The translations under genes were made by a program, and so were the position numbers. A stretch of 64,000 nt of DNA from Maribacter sp. ACAM166 (lineage in GTDB: Bacteria; Bacteroidota; Bacteroidia; Flavobacteriales; Flavobacteriaceae), in the NCBI RefSeq assembly GCF_005771495.1, contig NZ_VAUW01000003.1:62001-126000 (forward strand). Direction: 5' to 3'. Below, piece by piece: positions 19,451-29,395 of the stretch (within the stretch, counting starts at the first letter, position 1; each line of letters opens with the position of its first letter). Below the pieces are notes generated by a model. It searched no databases. It was given only the letters and a program-made list of their open reading frames with translations, and had not been told where the DNA came from.

Positions 19451-20356
19451 ATGCGCCTTACCATATTAGGCTGTTATGCGGCAACCCCAAGAACATTCAC
19501 GAACCCTACCGCTCAAATTCTTGAAATCAACAATCATATTATTCTTATTGATTGTGGTGAAGGTACTCAAGTAGAGTTACGAAGGCATAAGATTAAATTC
19601 TCAAGAATAAATCATATTTTCATATCTCACCTTCATGGAGATCATTTTTTTGGGCTTCCAGGGTTAGTGTCCACAATGCGACTTTTAGGAAGAGAAAAAG
19701 AATTACATATCTATGGACCAAAGGGGATAAAGGAAGCCATAACGCTACTTTTAAAATTAGGTGATTCTTGGACCAATTATCCGTTACTATTTCATGAGTT
19801 AACATCTAAGGAGCCAGAACTTATTTTTGAGGATAAAAATATTTCTATTACCACCATACCGCTCTATCATAGAATTTATACCAATGGCTTTTTGTTTAGG
19901 GAGAAGGTTGGTAAACGAAAATTGAATATTGAAGCAGTTGAAAACTATAAAATAGACAAAGCCTATTTTCAGAATATAAAAAATGGAAAAGATATTGTTC
20001 TTGATAATGGAAATACAATTGCTAATAACGAGTTGACCCTTGATCCCCCAACACCAAAGTCATATGCTTTTTGTAGTGATACGGTTTACAATCCAGAAAT
20101 AGCGGTTCAAATAAATGGGGTTGATGTACTCTACCATGAATCTACTTTTTTGGAATCAGAAGCACTTTTAGCTGCCAAGACCAAACATACTACAGCAATG
20201 CAGGCTGCTAAAATTGCTAAATCTGCCAACGTAAAAAACTTAATTCTAGGGCATTATTCAACAAGGTATAAATCAATAACGCTTTTTAAGGATGAGGCAT
20301 CTACAGTATTTTCAAATGTACATCTTGCGGATGACGGCCGCACTTTTGATTTTTAA
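19451..20356 (+). CDS. rnz: Ribonuclease Z
   Basis: Zinc-dependent endonuclease that removes 3' trailers from tRNA precursors, 301 residues. The metallo-beta-lactamase motif is H60-L-H62-G-D64-H65. Further metal ligands are likely in CSDT (SYAFCSDTV) and LGHYSTRY near the C-terminus. The length is typical of the short bacterial form. Confidence 0.95.
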   Translation: MRLTILGCYAATPRTFTNPTAQILEINNHIILIDCGEGTQVELRRHKIKFSRINHIFISHLHGDHFFGLPGLVSTMRLLGREKELHIYGPKGIKEAITLLLKLGDSWTNYPLLFHELTSKEPELIFEDKNISITTIPLYHRIYTNGFLFREKVGKRKLNIEAVENYKIDKAYFQNIKNGKDIVLDNGNTIANNELTLDPPTPKSYAFCSDTVYNPEIAVQINGVDVLYHESTFLESEALLAAKTKHTTAMQAAKIAKSANVKNLILGHYSTRYKSITLFKDEASTVFSNVHLADDGRTFDF

Positions 20357-20429
20357 CTTTTAATCAGATTAAATAGTACTAATCTTCCTTTCTTTTTAGA
20401 ACTTTGTTTATCTTGTTTTTAAGTTGAAA

Positions 20430-21080
20430 ATGATGCAGAAAGATTTAAGTGATTACCGAAAATCATACGAGAAAAGCGCCTTAATGGAGGATAGTATTTC
20501 AGACAATCCTATACAGCTCTTTCAAACATGGTTTTATGAAGTAGAGCAATCAGATGGTGTTGATGAACCTAATGCTATGACAATCTCTACTGTGGGTCTA
20601 GATGGTTTTCCAAAAAGTAGGGTGGTGCTACTTAAAAAATATACCCATGAAGGTTTCATCTTTTACACGAACTACAATAGTGAAAAGGGCAAGGCTATAA
20701 GAGAAAACTCTAAAGTTTGTATTTCATTTTTTTGGTCAAATTTAGAGCGGCAAATTATAATAAAAGGAAACGCAGAGAAATTAGCCGAAAATCTTTCTGA
20801 TGGATATTTTGAATCACGCCCAGATGGTAGTAAGCTAGGCGCTTTGGTATCTAACCAGAGTTCAGTAATTGATTCTCGAATAGTATTGGAAAATAAACTT
20901 ATCCAACTTGAAAATGAATATAGAAATAAAGAGATAGAGAGACCAGAACATTGGGGCGGTTATCTTGTAAGACCTGTTTCTATGGAGTTTTGGCAGGGTA
21001 GACCAAATAGGTTGCATGATCGCATACGCTATACGTTGTCAGATGATTTTGATTGGAAAATGGAACGGTTGGCGCCTTAA
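20430..21080 (+). CDS. pdxH: Pyridoxamine 5'-phosphate oxidase
   Basis: FMN enzyme that makes pyridoxal 5'-phosphate, 216 residues from the ATG at 20430; the next ATG (20433) is equally good, and a TTG lies six bases upstream. Family motifs visible are SRVVLLKKY, the FYTNYNSEKGK segment and the C-terminal EFWQGRPNRLHDRI. It is followed after 16 bases by the SixA-like gene. Confidence 0.95.
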   Translation: MMQKDLSDYRKSYEKSALMEDSISDNPIQLFQTWFYEVEQSDGVDEPNAMTISTVGLDGFPKSRVVLLKKYTHEGFIFYTNYNSEKGKAIRENSKVCISFFWSNLERQIIIKGNAEKLAENLSDGYFESRPDGSKLGALVSNQSSVIDSRIVLENKLIQLENEYRNKEIERPEHWGGYLVRPVSMEFWQGRPNRLHDRIRYTLSDDFDWKMERLAP

Positions 21081-21096
21081 AAATAAGTAGGTTTAA

Positions 21097-21588
21097 ATGA
21101 AGAATTTATATTTAATGCGACACGGCAAGTCATCATGGGAACTCAATGCAAGTGATCAAGATAGACCTCTTGAGCAAAGAGGGATTTCTGATGCTCATTT
21201 AGTGGGGGTTGAACTCACAAGAAAAAACTTAGTTATAGATAAAGTTTTTTCTAGTCCAGCTAACAGGGCTTTACATACATGTATGATTTGTTTGAGGGAA
21301 ATAGAATACCCATTAAAAAACTGTACAATAGTCTCAGAATTATACGATTTTTCAGGTGAGAAGGTTATTGATTTTATAAAAAATACCGATGATGGGTTGG
21401 ATAATATCCTCATATTTGGACATAATCACGCATTCACTTTTATAGCAAATGCAATGGGAGACAAACATATTGAGAATGTTCCCACAAGTGGGTTTGTGCA
21501 ATTACAGTTCAAAGAGAATTCATGGTCCCGTGTTACTAAGGGCACAACAATACAAACTATTTTCCCTAAGCAATTGAAGGCATGGTAA
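21097..21588 (+). CDS. SixA-like histidine phosphatase
   Basis: Small phosphohistidine phosphatase-type protein of 163 residues with the catalytic R8-H9-G10 in LMRHGKSSW and a second His in FGHNHAFT. The histidine phosphatase superfamily is clear, and the size matches SixA. It overlaps ppk1 by 7 bases, so the two are translationally coupled. A phosphate or polyphosphate-linked role is suggested by context only. Confidence 0.88.
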   Translation: MKNLYLMRHGKSSWELNASDQDRPLEQRGISDAHLVGVELTRKNLVIDKVFSSPANRALHTCMICLREIEYPLKNCTIVSELYDFSGEKVIDFIKNTDDGLDNILIFGHNHAFTFIANAMGDKHIENVPTSGFVQLQFKENSWSRVTKGTTIQTIFPKQLKAW

Positions 21589-23654
21589 AAAATAATAATC
21601 AGTACGTAAATAGAGAAATTAGTTGGTTGTGGTTCAACGAACGAGTATTACAAGAAAGTGCCGATAAGAACGTACCATTAATTGAAAGGCTTCGATTTTT
21701 AGGAATATTTTCTAATAATTTAGATGAGTTCTTTAAAGTACGATACGCAACTGTAAAACGTATTGTCGAAGCCGGTAAAAATGGGAAGAGTGTTTTAGGA
21801 GGGGAGAAAGCCAAAGACCTTCTAGAGGAGATTACTAAAATTGTTATTGAACAACAGACCAAAAGTTTAGTAATCTTAAAACAAATAGGACGTGAACTTG
21901 AGGGCAAGAATATTTTTATTTTAAAGGAAACCGAACTAAACGAGGGTCAGAAAGAATTTGTGAAAGACTATTTCTTAAAAGAGGTCAGTCCACAATTAAT
22001 GACCATTATATTAAGTGAGCTTACGCGGTTCCCAACGTTGAAAGATACTGCTGCCTACTTAGCAGTAAAAATGGTCATTAAGAGCGATAATAGTAAAAAG
22101 GAAAAACGGTATGCTTTAATTGAGATTCCAAAAGGAATTGATCGTTTTGTAGTATTGCCTGATGAGGGAGATAAGAGCTTTATCATTATTTTAGATGATA
22201 TGATTCGGTATTGTTTAGATAATATTTTTACAATGTTTGAATATGAGTCGATTACAGCTCATATGATTAAAATTACGAGGGATGCCGAACTCGATATGGA
22301 TAATAATGACCTGAGTAAGAGTTTTATTGAAAAGATATCTTCAAGCGTTGAGCATAGAAAGATAAGTGATCCAGTCCGTTTTGTTTATGATAAAAATATT
22401 GCGAAGGATACGCTGACATTTCTAAAGGATAAAATGAATATTGAAGATACGGATAGTGTAATACCAGGAGGTAGGTACCATAACCGTAGAGATTATATGG
22501 GCTTTCCTAGTTTGGGTAGAAAGGATTTGTTATATGAAAAAATCACCCCATTACCCGTACAGGGCCTAAGCATAGAAGGAAGTATTTTGGAAAGTATTGC
22601 CAAAAAAGATTATTTACAGTATACACCGTACCATACCTTCTCTTATATATTAAAGTTTTTACGAGAAGCAGCACTAGACCCAAAGGTTCGTTCAATTAAG
22701 ATTACCGTCTATAGATTGGCAAGCAATTCTCAAGTAGCTGCCTCTTTGATTAATGCGGTCAAAAATGGAAAACAAGTAACTGTTCAGATAGAACTTCAAG
22801 CTCGTTTCGATGAACAGGCGAATATTGAATATGCTGAACAGCTACAAGCAGAGGGTGTTAAATTGATTTTTGGTGTTCCAGGTCTTAAGGTGCATAGTAA
22901 AATTTGTTTGATTGAACGGGAAGAAGGAGATATAATAAAGCGCTACGGATTTATTAGTACAGGAAACTTCAATGAATCTACTGCAAGAATCTATACGGAT
23001 TATACGTTATTTACAGCTCATGATCCAATTTTAAAGGAGCTGAACAAGGTATTTGACTTTTTTGAAACTACGTATAAAATCAACAAGTATAAGCATCTTA
23101 TTGTTTCACCGCATTATACAAAGAATGCGTTCCAGAAGTTGATTGATATTGAAATTGCAAATGCCATATTAGGGAAAGAGGCCTACATCAAAATTAAGAT
23201 GAATAGTTTCACTTCATACAAGATGGTAGATAAGCTTTATGAGGCCAGTAGGGCAGGTGTAAAGATTCAATTGATTATAAGGGGTATATGTTGTTTGGTT
23301 CCAGGTGTTAAGGGAATGAGTGAGAATATAGAAGCGATAAGTGTAATAGATAAGTTCTTGGAACATACCAGATTATTTGCATTTGCAAATGGAGGCAATC
23401 CTATTGTGTATATATCTTCTGCTGATTGGATGACTAGGAACTTAGATTTTAGGGTAGAGGTAGGATGTCCAATCTATGATGAAGATATAAAAAAGGAATT
23501 GATGGATACTTTCGAAATTTGTTGGGAGGATAATATGAAAGCTCGAATTTTCACAGATAAACAAGACAATGCATATCGCAAAACCAATCTACCAAAGTTG
23601 AGGTCACAATTTGCAACGTATGATTATTATGCCAAAAACTTAAAAAAGGAGTGA
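21582..23654 (+). CDS. ppk1: Polyphosphate kinase 1
   Basis: Reversibly polymerises ATP gamma-phosphate into polyphosphate. Protein of 690 residues in the four-domain PPK1 layout, beginning YVNREISWLWFNERVL. The autophosphorylated histidine is H438 in LKVHSKICL, followed by the FISTGNFNESTA motif; the second active-site segment is in the C-terminal third. Coupled to the SixA-like gene and convergent with miaE, with only 8 bases between stops. Confidence 0.97.
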   Translation: MVKNNNQYVNREISWLWFNERVLQESADKNVPLIERLRFLGIFSNNLDEFFKVRYATVKRIVEAGKNGKSVLGGEKAKDLLEEITKIVIEQQTKSLVILKQIGRELEGKNIFILKETELNEGQKEFVKDYFLKEVSPQLMTIILSELTRFPTLKDTAAYLAVKMVIKSDNSKKEKRYALIEIPKGIDRFVVLPDEGDKSFIIILDDMIRYCLDNIFTMFEYESITAHMIKITRDAELDMDNNDLSKSFIEKISSSVEHRKISDPVRFVYDKNIAKDTLTFLKDKMNIEDTDSVIPGGRYHNRRDYMGFPSLGRKDLLYEKITPLPVQGLSIEGSILESIAKKDYLQYTPYHTFSYILKFLREAALDPKVRSIKITVYRLASNSQVAASLINAVKNGKQVTVQIELQARFDEQANIEYAEQLQAEGVKLIFGVPGLKVHSKICLIEREEGDIIKRYGFISTGNFNESTARIYTDYTLFTAHDPILKELNKVFDFFETTYKINKYKHLIVSPHYTKNAFQKLIDIEIANAILGKEAYIKIKMNSFTSYKMVDKLYEASRAGVKIQLIIRGICCLVPGVKGMSENIEAISVIDKFLEHTRLFAFANGGNPIVYISSADWMTRNLDFRVEVGCPIYDEDIKKELMDTFEICWEDNMKARIFTDKQDNAYRKTNLPKLRSQFATYDYYAKNLKKE

Positions 23655-23662
23655 TTTAAGCG

Positions 23663-24244
23663 TTAACCATGAATGGATTCTTTCGTGCCTAAATCTTTCA
23701 TGATTTTGGCTTCGTATTCCAAGAGACTATTCCATTTTTCGTTAACGTCCTCTATATCTCCGTATTTACGGGCAAATCGTAAGAACATGGTATAATGACC
23801 AGCTTCGCTTATCATTAACTTATGATAAAAGTCGCCTAATTTTCTGTCTTCCAATTCTTCCGATAGTAATCTGAAACGTTCACAGCTGCGGGCTTCAATT
23901 AGGCCAGCATATAACAATCTATGAACTAACTGAGTAGTTCGGCTCCCTCCTTTTGGAAAGAATTTAAGTAGTTCAATTACATATTCATCTTTTCGATCTC
24001 TACCTAAAGTATTGCCACGCTTTAAAATAAGGTCATGTACCATTTTAAAATGACCCATTTCTTCTCGTGATAAACTAACCATTTCATCAACAAGTTCAGT
24101 ATATTCAGGAAAGGATACAATTAGTGAAATAGCGGTACTGGCAGCTTTTTGCTCGCAGTAAGCATGATCGGTCAATATCTCGTCAATATTCTTTTCTACT
24201 ATATTTACCCATCTTGGGTCAGTAGGTAGTTTTAGCCCCAGCAT
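23663..24244 (-). CDS. miaE: tRNA-(ms2io6A)-hydroxylase
   Basis: Non-haem di-iron monooxygenase that hydroxylates the ms2i6A37 modification in tRNA, 193 residues. Iron-ligand patterns of the ferritin-like four-helix bundle are seen: DHAYCEQKAAS, SREEMGHFKMVH, EARSCERF and SEAGHYTMF. It starts divergently from the ebo operon. The enzyme needs oxygen, so it operates under aerobic conditions. Confidence 0.94.
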   Translation of the reverse strand: MLGLKLPTDPRWVNIVEKNIDEILTDHAYCEQKAASTAISLIVSFPEYTELVDEMVSLSREEMGHFKMVHDLILKRGNTLGRDRKDEYVIELLKFFPKGGSRTTQLVHRLLYAGLIEARSCERFRLLSEELEDRKLGDFYHKLMISEAGHYTMFLRFARKYGDIEDVNEKWNSLLEYEAKIMKDLGTKESIHG

Positions 24245-24304
24245 ATTATTCTTTTGTTCAAAATTAGAAAGATTTTACAGACTTCACCAATATAATTAAC
24301 CAGC

Positions 24305-24338
24305 TTGTCAACTAACTAGTTAATAATATTTATTTTTG
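24305..24338 (+). promoter_or_regulatory. Promoter of the ebo operon with palindrome in the spacer
   Basis: TTG (24305-24307), a 23-base spacer and TATTTTTG (24331-24338). The spacer holds a perfect palindrome, TAACTAGTTA (24313-24322), a possible repressor site. The expected start is about 20 bases before the eboA ATG. Confidence 0.6.
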
Positions 24339-24364
24339 AAGTAAAGTCACTTTTAATTTATAAA

Positions 24365-25213
24365 ATGCACAATCAAAAGGAGATTCAAAATATCTTAGTA
24401 AAACATGGTCCGCCTGAAAGTTTGGTGTGGTTAAATGAAAAAATCGCAAAGTTGACGAAAAGCAAATCTTCGAAAGATTTGTTTATGACGTATAGCCTAT
24501 TAAATGTGAAGTTTGATGCTACTAAGTCCGTTTCATTTGAGAATGAAGACAATGTTAATGCAAATTATTTCAGGACTCATAAAGCAAATTTGCTTCAGAT
24601 AGCACGTATTTATCTTTTGTCGGCTGTGCTTGAACAGGATCAGGAATTCTATGCGCCAAAGGTTGCGAATATTATACAGGTTGCAGACACAGGAGAGTTA
24701 GAAACATTTTTAAAATACTTGGTTTTATTGCCAAATCCAGAGCAGTACAAGCAAACTGCTGTAGAGGCACTGCGCACCAATATTGGTATTATTTTTGACG
24801 CTATATCGTTGAATAATCCTTATCCGGCAAAATACTTTGACGACCAACAGTGGAATCAAATGTATTTAAAGGCGGCTTTTATGGAACGTGATCTCTCTCA
24901 AATAGAATTTGTAGATAAACGTGCAAACGCAGACTTGACTAGAATTATATCCGATTATGCACATGAGCGCTGGGCGGCTACAAGAAAAATTGACCCGTTA
25001 TTTTGGCGACCAGTTTCGAAGTTTTTAAATAATCATCTTTTAAAAGATATGACTAGGCTCCTTAATAGCGATGATGCCATAGAGCAAAAGGCAGGAGCTT
25101 TATGCTGTTATTATTCGGGAAATGATACAGCGATTGAATTGCTAAATAACTATCCGGAAATGAAGCAAGATGTGAGTTCAAATAAAATTAGTTGGAATAC
25201 GCTTAAACAATAA
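24365..25213 (+). CDS. eboA: EboA domain-containing protein
   Basis: First gene of the ebo cluster, 282 residues, helical with no signal peptide. Its own sequence (EIQNILVKHGPPESLVWLNE at the start, LFMTYSLLNVKF, ARIYLLSAVLEQD) fits the EboA family, whose activity is unknown. Identification rests mainly on the perfect gene order that follows: TatD hydrolase, UbiA, 3-dehydroquinate synthase-like, EboE, phosphodiesterase. In cyanobacteria the cluster is needed to export a scytonemin monomer to the periplasm; the product in this organism is unknown. Confidence 0.88.
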   Translation: MHNQKEIQNILVKHGPPESLVWLNEKIAKLTKSKSSKDLFMTYSLLNVKFDATKSVSFENEDNVNANYFRTHKANLLQIARIYLLSAVLEQDQEFYAPKVANIIQVADTGELETFLKYLVLLPNPEQYKQTAVEALRTNIGIIFDAISLNNPYPAKYFDDQQWNQMYLKAAFMERDLSQIEFVDKRANADLTRIISDYAHERWAATRKIDPLFWRPVSKFLNNHLLKDMTRLLNSDDAIEQKAGALCCYYSGNDTAIELLNNYPEMKQDVSSNKISWNTLKQ

Positions 25214-25217
25214 AAGT

Positions 25218-26126
25218 ATGGATGATAAAATGATGATTATTGACCCACATGTTCACATGACGTCAAGAACAACGGATGATTATGAAGCAATGGCTGCGGC
25301 AGGTGTCGTTGCAATTATAGAGCCTTCATTTTGGATGGGGCAACCTCGAACCCAGGTTGGCTCGTTTCAAGATTACTTCAGTAGCCTTGTAGGTTGGGAA
25401 CCATTTAGAGCTAGTCAATTCGGTATTAAACATTATTGTACTATCGGGCTAAATTCTAAAGAAGCAAATAACGAGGCACTTGCCGAGCAGGTAATTGAAT
25501 TGTTACCGTTGTATTTACATAAAGAAAATGTAGTAGCTATAGGTGAAATTGGTTATGACGACCAAACACCTGCTGAAGACAAGTTTTTTAGAATGCAATT
25601 AGAAATGGCTAAAGAGTTAGGAATGACCGTACAGGTGCATACTCCGCACCGTGATAAAAAGGCGGGTACTATTAAAAGTATGGAGGTATGCCTGGAACAT
25701 GGCCTAGATCCTTCAAATGTGATTATTGACCATAATAACGAAGAAACTGTTAAAGATGTATTGGACCGTGGTTTTATCGCAGCCTTTACAATTTACCCTA
25801 AAACAAAAATGGGCAATGAACGAATGGTTGAGGTCGTAAAAAAATATGGCAGTTCGAATATTATAGTGGATAGCTCTGCCGATTGGGGTGTTAGTGATCC
25901 TTTGGCAGTGCCCAAAACCGCATCGTTAATGTTGAAAAGGGGTATCGATAAGGAAGATGTTAGAAAAACCTGCTATCAAAATGCATTAGATGCCTTTAGT
26001 AAGAATGGTAAAATGAAGGAAGCACATTGGTTGCAACCCGATAGTATCAATCAATCGCAACTATTTAACGATAACAGTGTACTAAGAGGACAGATGCCAA
26101 GAATCGACGAGGATCAAATCACCTAG
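25218..26126 (+). CDS. eboB: TatD-family metal-dependent hydrolase of the ebo cluster (EboB)
   Basis: TIM-barrel amidohydrolase-like protein of 302 residues. Metal ligands are visible as D9-P-H11-V-H13, a Glu in AIGEIGYDD, His in VQVHTPHRD, and the VDSSADWGVSD strand. It starts 4 bases after eboA and ends one base before the UbiA gene. It lacks a signal peptide. The family includes nucleases and phosphotriesterase-like enzymes; the ebo substrate is not known. Confidence 0.9.
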   Translation: MDDKMMIIDPHVHMTSRTTDDYEAMAAAGVVAIIEPSFWMGQPRTQVGSFQDYFSSLVGWEPFRASQFGIKHYCTIGLNSKEANNEALAEQVIELLPLYLHKENVVAIGEIGYDDQTPAEDKFFRMQLEMAKELGMTVQVHTPHRDKKAGTIKSMEVCLEHGLDPSNVIIDHNNEETVKDVLDRGFIAAFTIYPKTKMGNERMVEVVKKYGSSNIIVDSSADWGVSDPLAVPKTASLMLKRGIDKEDVRKTCYQNALDAFSKNGKMKEAHWLQPDSINQSQLFNDNSVLRGQMPRIDEDQIT

Positions 26127-26127
26127 A

Positions 26128-27027
26128 ATGAAAGAGAAGCTTTTAGGTTTTGCGCATTTGGCAAGACCTGCAAATTTACCAACTGCTGCTGCAGATATTT
26201 TGGCGGGTATTGCAATTGGTCTTTTTTTTGAAAACATTGCTGCCATTGCTTTTTTAAAAGAAAACCTTCTTAGTGTTTTATCATTAATATTTTCATCCGT
26301 TTTTCTATATGCCGGAGGTGTTGTTTTTAATGACGTTTTTGATGCCAAGTTGGATGCTGTTGAACGTCCAGAAAGAGCTATACCGAGTGGCTTGATACCC
26401 ATACGTCAAGCTGTTTGTTTTGGTATCTTTTTGATGGTAATTGGGGTTGTATTGGCATTTAACTGCAATTTAGTAGCAGGAGGGATTTCTATTGTGTTGA
26501 CCATCGCCATAGTGCTGTATGATGCCTATTTTAAGCAATTTAGATTTTTAGGCCCTTTAAATATGGGTATCTGCCGTGGATTGAATCTTTTATTAGGTAT
26601 GTCAATAGTAGCAGTACTATCCAATTGGTGTATTTCACTTGTGCCCGTGGTTTATATTTTTGCAATCACTTTAATCAGTAGGGGTGAGGTTCACGGAAAT
26701 AATAAAAAACACATTGTATGGGCTGGTATATTATATGCTATAGTTATAACGACAATGGCGCTTATAGTAGTACTACACACAGATAATGAATTGGTTTTAG
26801 TGCCGTTTTTAATCTTATTTGGAATTCTGATTTTTCGACCATTGTTTACGGCTTATAGGGAGAATTCACCGAAGAATATTAAAAAAGCAGTTATTTCGGG
26901 TGTATTGTCACTTGTAGTTATGAACGCCTGCTGGGTGGCTGGTTTTTTAAATTGGCAATTAGCGCTAGCGGTTTTATTGTTATTACCTTTATCTATGATT
27001 TTGTCTAAATTATTTGCTGTAACCTAA
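26128..27027 (+). CDS. eboC: UbiA-like prenyltransferase of the ebo cluster (EboC)
   Basis: Integral membrane aromatic prenyltransferase-type protein of 299 residues with about nine membrane segments. The first Asp-rich motif is N68-D69-V-F-D72-A-K-L-D76; the second is less canonical (YDAYFKQF). It may attach a polyprenyl or similar lipid to an acceptor made by the cluster's other enzymes, as inferred from family membership. Confidence 0.92.
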   Translation: MKEKLLGFAHLARPANLPTAAADILAGIAIGLFFENIAAIAFLKENLLSVLSLIFSSVFLYAGGVVFNDVFDAKLDAVERPERAIPSGLIPIRQAVCFGIFLMVIGVVLAFNCNLVAGGISIVLTIAIVLYDAYFKQFRFLGPLNMGICRGLNLLLGMSIVAVLSNWCISLVPVVYIFAITLISRGEVHGNNKKHIVWAGILYAIVITTMALIVVLHTDNELVLVPFLILFGILIFRPLFTAYRENSPKNIKKAVISGVLSLVVMNACWVAGFLNWQLALAVLLLLPLSMILSKLFAVT

Positions 27028-27035
27028 GAATTGAT

Positions 27036-28196
27036 ATGCAATTACCATCTATAAAACAGTCCTTTAAAGTTCAATACGAATATCAATTATATTTTACAGC
27101 AGGACTTTTCAATCTAGAAAATCCGTTATTTGAAAAACTTATAGCGGACTATAAAGAGTTTGAACCGGTTAAGTTATTATTCGTTATTGATGATGGGGTT
27201 AAAAATTATCATCCTAATTTAATTTCTCAGATAAAAGCTTATTGCAATAGCAATTCCGAAACGCTAAAGCTTACTGAATCAATGGTTGTTTCGGGAGGGG
27301 AACAAGCTAAAAATAGCAATGCTTCGATTGAATTGGTTTTAAAAGGAATCAATGAAAACAAAATTTGCCGTCATTCTTTCGTCGTAGTGATTGGTGGTGG
27401 AGCGATTATCGATATGGTTGGCTATGCTGCAGCTATAGCGCATAGAGGAGTTAAATTAATACGTATACCAACGACGGTTCTTTCTCAAAATGATTCTGCC
27501 GTTGGTGTTAAGAATAGTGTGAACGCTTTTAAAAAAAAGAACTTTTTAGGAACCTTTGCTCCGCCTTATGCAATTATAAACGATACTGATTTTTTAGAAA
27601 CCTTAGAGCAACGCGATTGGATTTCTGGTGTTGCCGAGGCTATTAAAGTTGCGTTAATAAAGGATAAACTATTTTTTCAATACATCGCTGACCATGCCAG
27701 TGCCTTAAAGAAAAGGGAGATGGAACCTATGCAATATGTGATTTATAAATGTGCAGAAATGCATATGCATCATATTGCACAAGGGGGTGACCCATTTGAA
27801 TCGGGTTCCTCTAGGCCTTTAGATTTTGGTCATTGGGCTGCCCATAAAATGGAATTCATGACCAATTATTCCATGCGTCATGGTGAAGCGGTAGCGAAAG
27901 GAATTGCTCTTGATGTAACATACGCTCAATTAATTGGATTAATTACTGAAGCTGATTTACAACATATTTTAGATGTAATGATTACCGTTGGTTTTGATCT
28001 TTCTCTTCCTGTGGACACAACGAGTGAAATTGAATCATTGTTAAATGGAATAGAAGAGTTTAGAGAGCACTTAGGTGGACAATTGACTATTACGTTAATT
28101 TCTGGTTTAGGCACCAAACATGACGTGCATACCATCGATATAAAGCTTATGGCGCAAGCAATTAAGAAGTTGAATCAACAATTGACTTTAAACTAA
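27036..28196 (+). CDS. eboD: 3-dehydroquinate synthase-like sugar-phosphate cyclase (EboD)
   Basis: Protein of 386 residues in the dehydroquinate synthase superfamily: nucleotide-binding glycines in VIGGGAIIDMVGYAAA, the PTTVLSQNDSAVGVKN active-site loop, and zinc ligands in GHWAAHK and MRHGEAVAKG. In the ebo family this is a dedicated paralogue and not the housekeeping aroB, so the cyclised product may differ. It lies between the UbiA-like and EboE genes with 8- and 4-base gaps. Confidence 0.92.
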   Translation: MQLPSIKQSFKVQYEYQLYFTAGLFNLENPLFEKLIADYKEFEPVKLLFVIDDGVKNYHPNLISQIKAYCNSNSETLKLTESMVVSGGEQAKNSNASIELVLKGINENKICRHSFVVVIGGGAIIDMVGYAAAIAHRGVKLIRIPTTVLSQNDSAVGVKNSVNAFKKKNFLGTFAPPYAIINDTDFLETLEQRDWISGVAEAIKVALIKDKLFFQYIADHASALKKREMEPMQYVIYKCAEMHMHHIAQGGDPFESGSSRPLDFGHWAAHKMEFMTNYSMRHGEAVAKGIALDVTYAQLIGLITEADLQHILDVMITVGFDLSLPVDTTSEIESLLNGIEEFREHLGGQLTITLISGLGTKHDVHTIDIKLMAQAIKKLNQQLTLN

Positions 28197-28200
28197 ATAC

Positions 28201-29394
28201 ATGCTAGTAAAAAAGGACCTTCACTTAACATATTGCACCAATATTCATCCTGGTCAAGATTGGAAAAGTACCTTTGAGAGTATTCAAAAACATGTTCCTG
28301 GTATCAAAAAAGAAGTTTCTGACGCTGAATCTTTTGGTCTAGGGCTGCGATTATCTAATAAAGCCAGTGAGGAACTTGATAATGGCACTAATATGGCCAA
28401 TTTTCAAGAATGGTTAGTCAAAAACGATGTGTATGTTTTTACTATGAACGGATTTCCTTATGGTAATTTTCATGATGAACGGGTAAAGGATATGGTTCAT
28501 GCTCCAGATTGGACTACAAATGAGCGATGTATATATACAAAACGGTTGTTTAAGCAACTTTCAGAACTATTGCCAAAAGGAATAAATGGCGGTATATCAA
28601 CAGCGCCAATCACATATAAATATTGGCACAAGAGCGAAGATGAAACCGTAAAGGCATTTGAAACTGGTGCCAAGAATATGCTTGAAGTAGCCAACTATTT
28701 GTTTGAATTGGAAAAAATAACCGGCAAGTATATGCATTTGGATATTGAACCAGAACCTGACGGACTTTTGGAGAATAGTGATGAAGTACTGCACTTTTTC
28801 ACAGAATACCTATTGCCAATAGGTATTCCCTTTTTTAAGTCGGAGTTAGGTTTAAACCAACTGCAAGCCGAAGCGCTCATAAAAAAGTATATCACTGTCT
28901 GTTATGATATTTGTCATTTCTCATTAGCTTTTGAGGAGCCAAGTGATACCTTTTCAAAGTTTAAGGAGCATAATATTAGTATTGGAAAAATACAAGTAAG
29001 TGCAGCATTAAAAATAATATTCGATGGTAGGGACGATGAATCGGTTTGGCAAGAACTTTCCAAATTCAATGAACCCACTTACCTTCACCAGGTAACAGAA
29101 AAAATAGGCGATACTGTAAAAACGTACAGTGACCTTCCTGTAATTTTAGAAAAGAAAGGAGCTCATAAAGAATTACGTGCGCACTATCACGTTCCTCTAT
29201 TTCTGGAGAAGTATGGCGCATTGTTTTCCACTCAAGATCATATTCTAAAGACATTAAATTATATAAAAGACAATCCTGTTTCTGAACATTTAGAAATAGA
29301 AACTTATACTTGGGATGTACTTCCATCAGATTTAAAACAAGATTTGTCAGAATCCATTGTTAGGGAAATTCAATGGCTAAAAACACGCTTATAA
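28201..29394 (+). CDS. eboE: EboE, TIM-barrel metabolite-traffic protein
   Basis: Protein of 397 residues with a xylose isomerase-like TIM barrel pattern: HLTYCTNIHPGQDW at the start, LHLDIEPEPDGL in the middle (a possible metal site), then VCYDICHFSLAFEEP. This matches EboE, which is annotated as a sugar isomerase/epimerase-like protein without a proven reaction. It ends one base before eboF. Confidence 0.9.
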   Translation: MLVKKDLHLTYCTNIHPGQDWKSTFESIQKHVPGIKKEVSDAESFGLGLRLSNKASEELDNGTNMANFQEWLVKNDVYVFTMNGFPYGNFHDERVKDMVHAPDWTTNERCIYTKRLFKQLSELLPKGINGGISTAPITYKYWHKSEDETVKAFETGAKNMLEVANYLFELEKITGKYMHLDIEPEPDGLLENSDEVLHFFTEYLLPIGIPFFKSELGLNQLQAEALIKKYITVCYDICHFSLAFEEPSDTFSKFKEHNISIGKIQVSAALKIIFDGRDDESVWQELSKFNEPTYLHQVTEKIGDTVKTYSDLPVILEKKGAHKELRAHYHVPLFLEKYGALFSTQDHILKTLNYIKDNPVSEHLEIETYTWDVLPSDLKQDLSESIVREIQWLKTRL

Positions 29395-29395
29395 T